A stretch of 64,000 nucleotides of DNA from Neonectria sp. B-13. Taxonomy: Eukaryota > Ascomycota > Sordariomycetes > Hypocreales > Nectriaceae. Both the position numbers and the translations under genes were made by a program. The DNA lies in NCBI GenBank assembly GCA_002682825.1, contig NOKP01000041.1, positions 62,001 to 126,000 on the forward strand. Direction: 5' to 3'. The stretch's first letter is position 1, and every line of letters starts with the position of its first letter. Shown here piece by piece: positions 58,981 to 64,000 of the stretch. The notes under the pieces were generated by a model. The model had not been told where the DNA came from. It made no database searches and saw only the letters and a program-made list of their open reading frames with translations.

Positions 58981-59921
58981 GGTGGCAGATGAGAGTTTCA
59001 GTGATTACTGACAAACGTTTTGCAAATATAGGTGCTTCGATACTTGAAGAAGGAGATTGTGAAACTTGAGCTTGACTATATGTGTTTTGAGTGTGTTTTG
59101 AGTGTGATGAAGCTGCATGCAAAGGCGAGCCGTCCTCAACTGCCGGCGGCTGGGAAATTGAGGCTCATGTGATCCGGTATACGGTATTCGAGCCAAAGGT
59201 GGCTTAGTAGAAGGGGGGAGACAGACAGTGTGCGGGTGCGTGTCGAGGCATGTCTTTAGCCGAGGCTTACTGTAAACAAGGCAGCGTTTGCCCCCAACTT
59301 TACCCCAGTTCCTCAGGTCTTTCAGATTCAGGTCAACATCTGGGAGACTGTCGACAGGCCTCCTCCGCGTCCCCAATGTCCACCCACACTCCGCATTCTA
59401 AGGCGGTGGGGTTGGGGTCGGGGTCCACGGCTACCGGGGGCTCGGGTTCCTCCCCGGCATTGTATCAGTTTAGTATTGGGCAGTGCAGACCGGTCTTCCG
59501 GCAGAGTCGTTCTACCGTTCGTTCCAGGATGGAGAAGTGTAACATTCTGGCCTGGAAAGTTTCTGTGCCCGATAGTTCATTAAATGACAAATGGGCCCAA
59601 GAAAGGTGTCGGTTGGTCAGCAAACGCCTTGCTGAGGCCCAAACACGGCCAACCTCGGTGACCGGGCCCACGAGTCGCCGGTCGCCGGTCGCGGGGCGTA
59701 GCCCCTTTCCGACACGCGAAGTTAAACTATGCCACTCGAAGCTTAGAATATACGGAGCTGGACAGCTTAGTCTTCTTATTTAATCCATCCAAGCTACAAT
59801 TGAAGGTTAGGCTGTCCCTTATGACTTGGTTAGAATGACAGTCTTAAGCTAGCGAGGTAGCCTTAACCCTGATCTAGCAACTCATTGAGCAACACGTTCC
59901 TCCCACTCGCAACATACAAGC
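58981..59921. promoter_or_regulatory. Divergent promoter region of pump and hydrolase
   Basis: Shared upstream region. Near 59434-59457 lies an inverted repeat CCGGGG-N12-CCCCGG within a G-rich segment, again containing CGG and CCG triplets, and direct repeats CGCCGGT occur near 59681-59695. A 177-codon frame here (59250-59783) does not resemble a protein. A link to the zinc-cluster regulator is only a guess. Confidence 0.35.
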
Positions 59922-61229
59922 ATGGCACCCAGCTCTGAAATCCTTGAGACTGCTCGGCCTGATCCTGACTTTGAGCAGGCATGTGCCCTTCCCCGACTTG
60001 GCCCATGTTCACCATGAGTCAGCATGACAACTAACGTACCCTTCGAAACTGCAGATCGCGAAAACCGCAGGCCCCCCACCGCTGCCCAGCAATGTCGACA
60101 TACCAACGCTTCGAAGTTTGACAAACGGGCTCAAAGCCGAGGCACGCGAGGCACTCGGAGGCCCTCCTCCAAACTTGACGGAGCGAGACATCGAAATACC
60201 TGTTCGCGACGGCAGTAGCATCCTCGCCTACGTCTATGCTCCCTCAAAGTACACCTCAACAGATGAATTGCCAATCCTGCTCTTTTTCCACGGAGGCGGA
60301 TTCTGCATCGGCACGCGTCATGACGATTTGGAGTCCAACAGGGCCTTAACTACTAAGGCTGGTGTTATTGTTGTCAGCCTCGAATACCGTCTTGCTCCAG
60401 AGCACCCTTTCCCTCAGGCCATTCATGACGGACTTGATGCCTTACATTGGGTATGTACCAACGGCATGATTACGTATTTAAAGGGCTCCCCGGTCGATGG
60501 TAGCTCATTCCATTCCTGAGCTATATCACTGACAACTCTTCTGTCATTAGATTGCCGAGAATCCGGGTCAAGTTCACCCATCTGCATCCCCATCGGCAGG
60601 CCTTGTCATTGGCGGCGCCTCTGCCGGGGCGAGTATTGCTAATGCTGTTGTGTATCTGAACCGCGATTTCGGGTCTCCTGTCAAGGTGGCCGGACAGTTT
60701 CTGAGTGTTGCACCTCTTCTTCCACCTCCTCTGGTCCCAGAGAAGTACAAAGACGACTGCGTCAGCCATGAGCAGAACAAAAATGTCTCCATACCCTCAA
60801 AAGATATGACTCGGTTACTCCTGGGTGAGATAATCCACGACACCTGTACTCATTCTGTAGCTGACACAAGTCCCGCCATCCGCAGCTGCTTATCAGCCGG
60901 ATAAAAACTCGCCGCTCTCAGTGCCCGCTATTCATCCGTCAGGTCACACTGGAATTCCTCCAACTTATTTGCAAGTCTGCGGGCTTGATGGTCTACGCGA
61001 CGAAAGTCTCATCTACGAGCGGATACTCCGGCAAGAAAATGGTATTGCTACGCGACTGGATCTGTATCCAGGACTGCCCCATCATTTCTGGGAATTCTTC
61101 CCTCAATTGACCAAGCATGTTGAGAAAAGGACAAACGATACCGTGGAAGGGATTCAGTGGTTGTTGAAAGTACCCAGGAATTATGTGGTTATTGCATGTC
61201 AAGAGGAGGTAGGGCGGCTTAGATCGTGA
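59922..61229 (+). CDS. Alpha/beta hydrolase fold-3 (HSL/arylacetamide deacetylase-like esterase)
   Basis: Serine hydrolase for ester or lactone bonds, 356 aa in four exons (59922-59978, 60055-60450, 60551-60824, 60886-61229). The oxyanion-hole motif HGGGF is at 98-102. The nucleophile elbow GASAG gives Ser175; the acid is the Asp of CGLDGLRDE near 277, and the base is His in LPHHFWE near 308. No signal peptide, so probably cytosolic. The first intron fits best with a GC donor (CAG|GCATGT), a CTAAC branch site and the CTGCAG acceptor, giving DFEQIAKTAGPPPLP. A GT-AG alternative that skips to the later GCAG is possible and shortens the protein by a few residues. It lies divergent from the pump and upstream of the second monooxygenase on the same strand. 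Confidence 0.88.
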
Positions 61230-62157
61230 CGACAGTTTAAGTCTCTCTCCCCAATTTATCTTGCTATCAATCGAACATGGGTATTTACACACTTGGAACT
61301 TGAATTTACTGTGATAAAGAGTTGCGATAAAGAGTCCAGCGCGTGGGGGCCAGGTTTGGGATACTCTGCGGGGCTTTCTTGATGAACGCCCATCTTCTGG
61401 TGACTGAGGGGCGCAGATGACGAGTCTGCGGCTAGTCGGGATCATGAGATGAAAGGAAAGGAGACGTGAGGGGAGAGTCGTCGTGACGGAATATAGATCG
61501 CCATTGGTGACTTTAGCCATTAGGTTCTAAGAGTAATGAGGGATGATTGTCGTGTTTCTGCTCATATCCTAACAATAAACCGGTTAGTGATAGATACGTC
61601 ATAATTGTTAATCCCAGACCCATCATGGACGGTTTCTTTTGGGTCTTTCATATCCACTCAAGCGACAGATTTCAGGCGCGTCATCTTGGTATTCAATTGC
61701 TTATGTAAAACCTACGGGCCAAGCGGCGGCATTATGACGGCAACTGACTTAGTTAAAGCAGAAGGATCGTGATACATACCACCTAGGTAGTATATAGTGG
61801 CAGGCTGGCTCCGGCGAACGTGGAGGCTCGGCAACGGCTTGGTCATTCGGTGGAGACGGCATTCCGTGGATTGCCGGCTTGACCGTTGTCCGCTGTCCGT
61901 CGTCCGTCGTCCGTCGTCCGTCGTCCGTCGTCCGTCGTCCGTCGTCCGCCGTCCCCCAGTCGGCCCCGTGTGACGCCGAAACCTCCGGATCAACTTAAAG
62001 CACTAAGAACCAAGACGCTACCAATGAGCCACCATATAAAGCCCTGCATAGCCACTGGCTGTACAATTAGCCACCATAAATTCAACCACCATCGGCCCCT
62101 TCTGCCGACAGCTTTCTTTCAGGCTCTGCGATCACAACATCGCAAAACTTTTGCAGT
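61230..62157 (+). other. Promoter region of the second monooxygenase, with tandem heptamer
   Basis: Contains the hydrolase 3-prime flank, an AT-richer middle part and a GC-rich repeat about 215-270 bp before the monooxygenase start. No gene recognised. Confidence 0.5.
61888..61950 (+). repeat. Heptanucleotide tandem repeat (GTCCGTC)9
   Basis: Seven perfect copies of GTCCGTC (61895-61943) flanked by one variant unit on each side (GTCCGCT and GTCCGCC). The reverse strand reads GACGGAC. The unit contains one CCG triplet, so the array holds regularly spaced CCG in one orientation with a 7-bp period, upstream of the second monooxygenase gene. Confidence 0.95.
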
Positions 62158-63542
62158 ATGACCAACTCAGCAATGGCCAATAAAAGCGTGATAGTCATTG
62201 GCGCCGGTCCTGTCGGTCTTTTTACTGCAATGCTTCTTGCACAAAACGGAATCAAGGTAACCGTGTTCGAGGCAGATGAGGGCGTTTCTCGCAGTCCGAG
62301 GGCCGCCGTGTGAGTTCTCCCATCACGTTCTGTTGACGATCATTGTTTCCCGTTTCGCTGATGTTGCCAATACCTAGACAACTTCCCACGGCTATTCTCG
62401 AGTTTGCCAAGGCCGGAGTACTCCAAGATGTTTTGGATTACGGCCACAGGTCCGACGATGGAGTCTGTTGGCGAGACGGAAACGACACAACAAAGATCCT
62501 GGCTGATCTAACTCCGCCACCGGCGGAGAATCCGAACATGTGTGCTGCAATGCTGGGTCAACACGAACTCTGCCAAATCTTTCTGAAGCACTTGCACAAT
62601 ACGAGGAATGGAGATGTCGTCTTCAATCACGTCTTCACCCGTGCTGAGGACCATGGCGACTCAGTTACTGTTCACGTCAGGCGTATACTTGACGACGAAG
62701 AGTTGAGCTTCGACTGTCGGTATCTGATCGGAGCCGACGGCGGTCGCAGTTCTGTCAGGAAGCAATTGGGTCTGTCCCTCGAGGGATATACTTGGCGGAA
62801 CATACGGCTCGTTGCTGTCAATATTCTGTATGACCTCGACAAGTATGGCTGGAAAGCAGGCAACTTCATTGTTCATCCAGACGACTGGGCAATAGTTGTC
62901 AAACGTGGAAAAGGGTCACAGTGGAGGATTGCTACCAGTGTGCCTTTTGTCGAAGGCCCTGATGGAGAACCCATTGTCGACAAGACTGTTCTTCCTATCA
63001 TCAAAGAGAGAGTAGCCAGGCTGCTACCAGGCAACACGGACGAAGTGATCTACCTTCAAGCTGCTCCGTATACAATCCATCAGCGATGTGTGTCTCAATA
63101 CCGCGTCAAGAATACTCTCCTCGCTGGAGATGCTGCTCATGTAAGTTTTTATGGAACCATTTCTGGCCAGCCGCTCACTGAATCCGCTCTCTAGTTAAAC
63201 AATCCTGTCGGCGGCTTAGGGCTTACGACTGGAATATTGGATGCCGCGCATCTGGCAAAAGCTTTACTCAAGGTTCTCACCGACAATGCTTCCGACACTG
63301 TACTTGATGAGTATGCCAAGGTAAGGCGTGATACTTTTACCAAGTTGACGGATACCTTATCGACTGCAAACCTCCTGAGGCTCAGCTCGACTGCTCCTGC
63401 GGATGTCGCGGCGCGGGAGGGTTTCTTCAACGTCTTAAATGACCCAACTAACAAACGGGGCCAATTTGGAATTATTTCAAAGGAAATGGGGCTCTCGACT
63501 ACCTTGGATCCAACAGAGTTAGGGCTGCCGCCGCAGTTATAG
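62158..63542 (+). CDS. FAD-dependent monooxygenase, class A (paralogue without EthD domains)
   Basis: Three exons (62158-62309, 62378-63140, 63195-63542) give 420 aa. Motifs: dinucleotide fold VIVIGAGPVGLFTAMLLAQ, the SPRA block after the first beta-alpha-beta unit, the DG motif GADGGRSSVRKQLG, and the GD motif LLAGDAAHLNNPVGGLGLTTG. It is closely related to the enzyme at 50630-52799: both have exactly 305 codons before the last splice junction, the same intron phases at SPRA and GDAAH, and shared segments such as LGWKA/YGWKAG-NFIV and VKRGKG. It ends just where the relative starts its EthD domains. It should hydroxylate or oxidise an aromatic or quinone-like compound using NAD(P)H. Cytosolic, with no targeting signal. 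Confidence 0.9.
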
Positions 63543-64000
63543 TATTCCAGGCACTCCTCAGCCATAGATTAGCATGATGACTAAAATTTAGAAATCTGTT
63601 AGAATGCTAGACACCACAGAGTTCAAAGAATTATGTACAACAAGCTCATCTATCAGATGATGGGGACTTCGGTATTTCTCTGTTCGTCTGGGAGAGTCAG
63701 TGCTTGCCTCAGCTACTTGCCTAAACCTCTAAATGTACTTATATTAGTTAATCAATCTTACAACTCAGTCTATCATGCTCGTTATAGGAGCGTAAAAGTA
63801 ATATTGTTGTCATCGACGAGCCTGGTATTAATTAACACTTCACACGATTTTGTTCTTAAACCCGTGGAATAATATAATTAAATAATCAAGGCCGACAGAG
63901 TTAATTAGAGAAGGGAAACAGCTGATATAGAAAGAAGAAACCGGCAAGAAAATTATAACTGTTCTTAATAACTTAATGTAAGAAGATGTTAAGAGTGAAA
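63543..64000 (+). other. AT-rich flank at the window end
   Basis: Becomes strongly AT-rich after about 63730, with TTAATTAA-like stretches. No gene recognised; a further cluster gene may follow outside the window. Confidence 0.5.

Noticed and set aside
61965..62035. tRNA-like stretch on the minus strand with a good A box (TGGCTCATTGG)
   Set aside because: No proper B box, anticodon stem or acceptor pairing; at best a decayed tRNA-derived element.

Overview
The window is genomic DNA of a filamentous ascomycete (Pezizomycotina, probably a Sordariomycete-like plant- or wood-associated fungus). This rests on short introns of about 50-115 nt with CTAAC/CTGAC-type branch sites, Zn2Cys6 and F-box genes, an ankyrin NLR, a secreted cellobiose dehydrogenase and a TRI12-type MFS pump. 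The species cannot be named from the sequence.

Positions 1-35321 form one giant inverted repeat. Position x in the left arm (1-17511) corresponds to 35322-x in the right arm (17811-35321). Every mirrored reading frame has the same length and translation, so no indel or coding difference is visible over 17.5 kb. The arms are separated by a 100-N assembly gap (17512-17611) and 199 bp of single-copy sequence that begins with a polypyrimidine tract. This looks most like a contig placed twice in opposite orientation, or a collapsed read palindrome, not a real gene duplication. Each arm carries a GPR1/FUN34/YaaH-type acetate permease, an allantoate permease-like MFS carrier, an 803-aa cellobiose dehydrogenase, an omega-like glutathione transferase, a remnant of an FAD monooxygenase, an M3 thimet-type oligopeptidase and an ML-domain lipid-binding protein. 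A gene-poor block of 3.9 kb lies upstream of the cellobiose dehydrogenase gene.

From 35322 on the sequence is single copy. It holds an F-box-like protein, a 2007-aa NLR-type protein (NACHT_N-like N-terminus, P-loop NTPase, about two dozen ankyrin repeats), a GNAT acetyltransferase, a secreted ten-cysteine orphan protein and a secreted DUF1961 protein.

The last 13 kb (50630-63542) reads like a small catabolic, detoxification or tailoring cluster with no backbone synthase in view. It contains a class A FAD monooxygenase fused to two EthD-like domains, a divergent Zn2Cys6 regulator, a TRI12-like efflux pump, an alpha/beta hydrolase, and a second FAD monooxygenase that shares intron positions with the first but lacks the EthD extension. 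A plausible scheme is that the monooxygenases hydroxylate an aromatic compound, the hydrolase cleaves an ester or lactone, the pump exports, and the regulator controls the set; this is inference.

Gene models were rebuilt by hand from splice signals, reading frame and family alignment from memory. All multi-exon models close in frame. Three of about 33 introns appear to use GC-AG splice sites, and one zinc-cluster gene seems to contain a 14-nt microexon.
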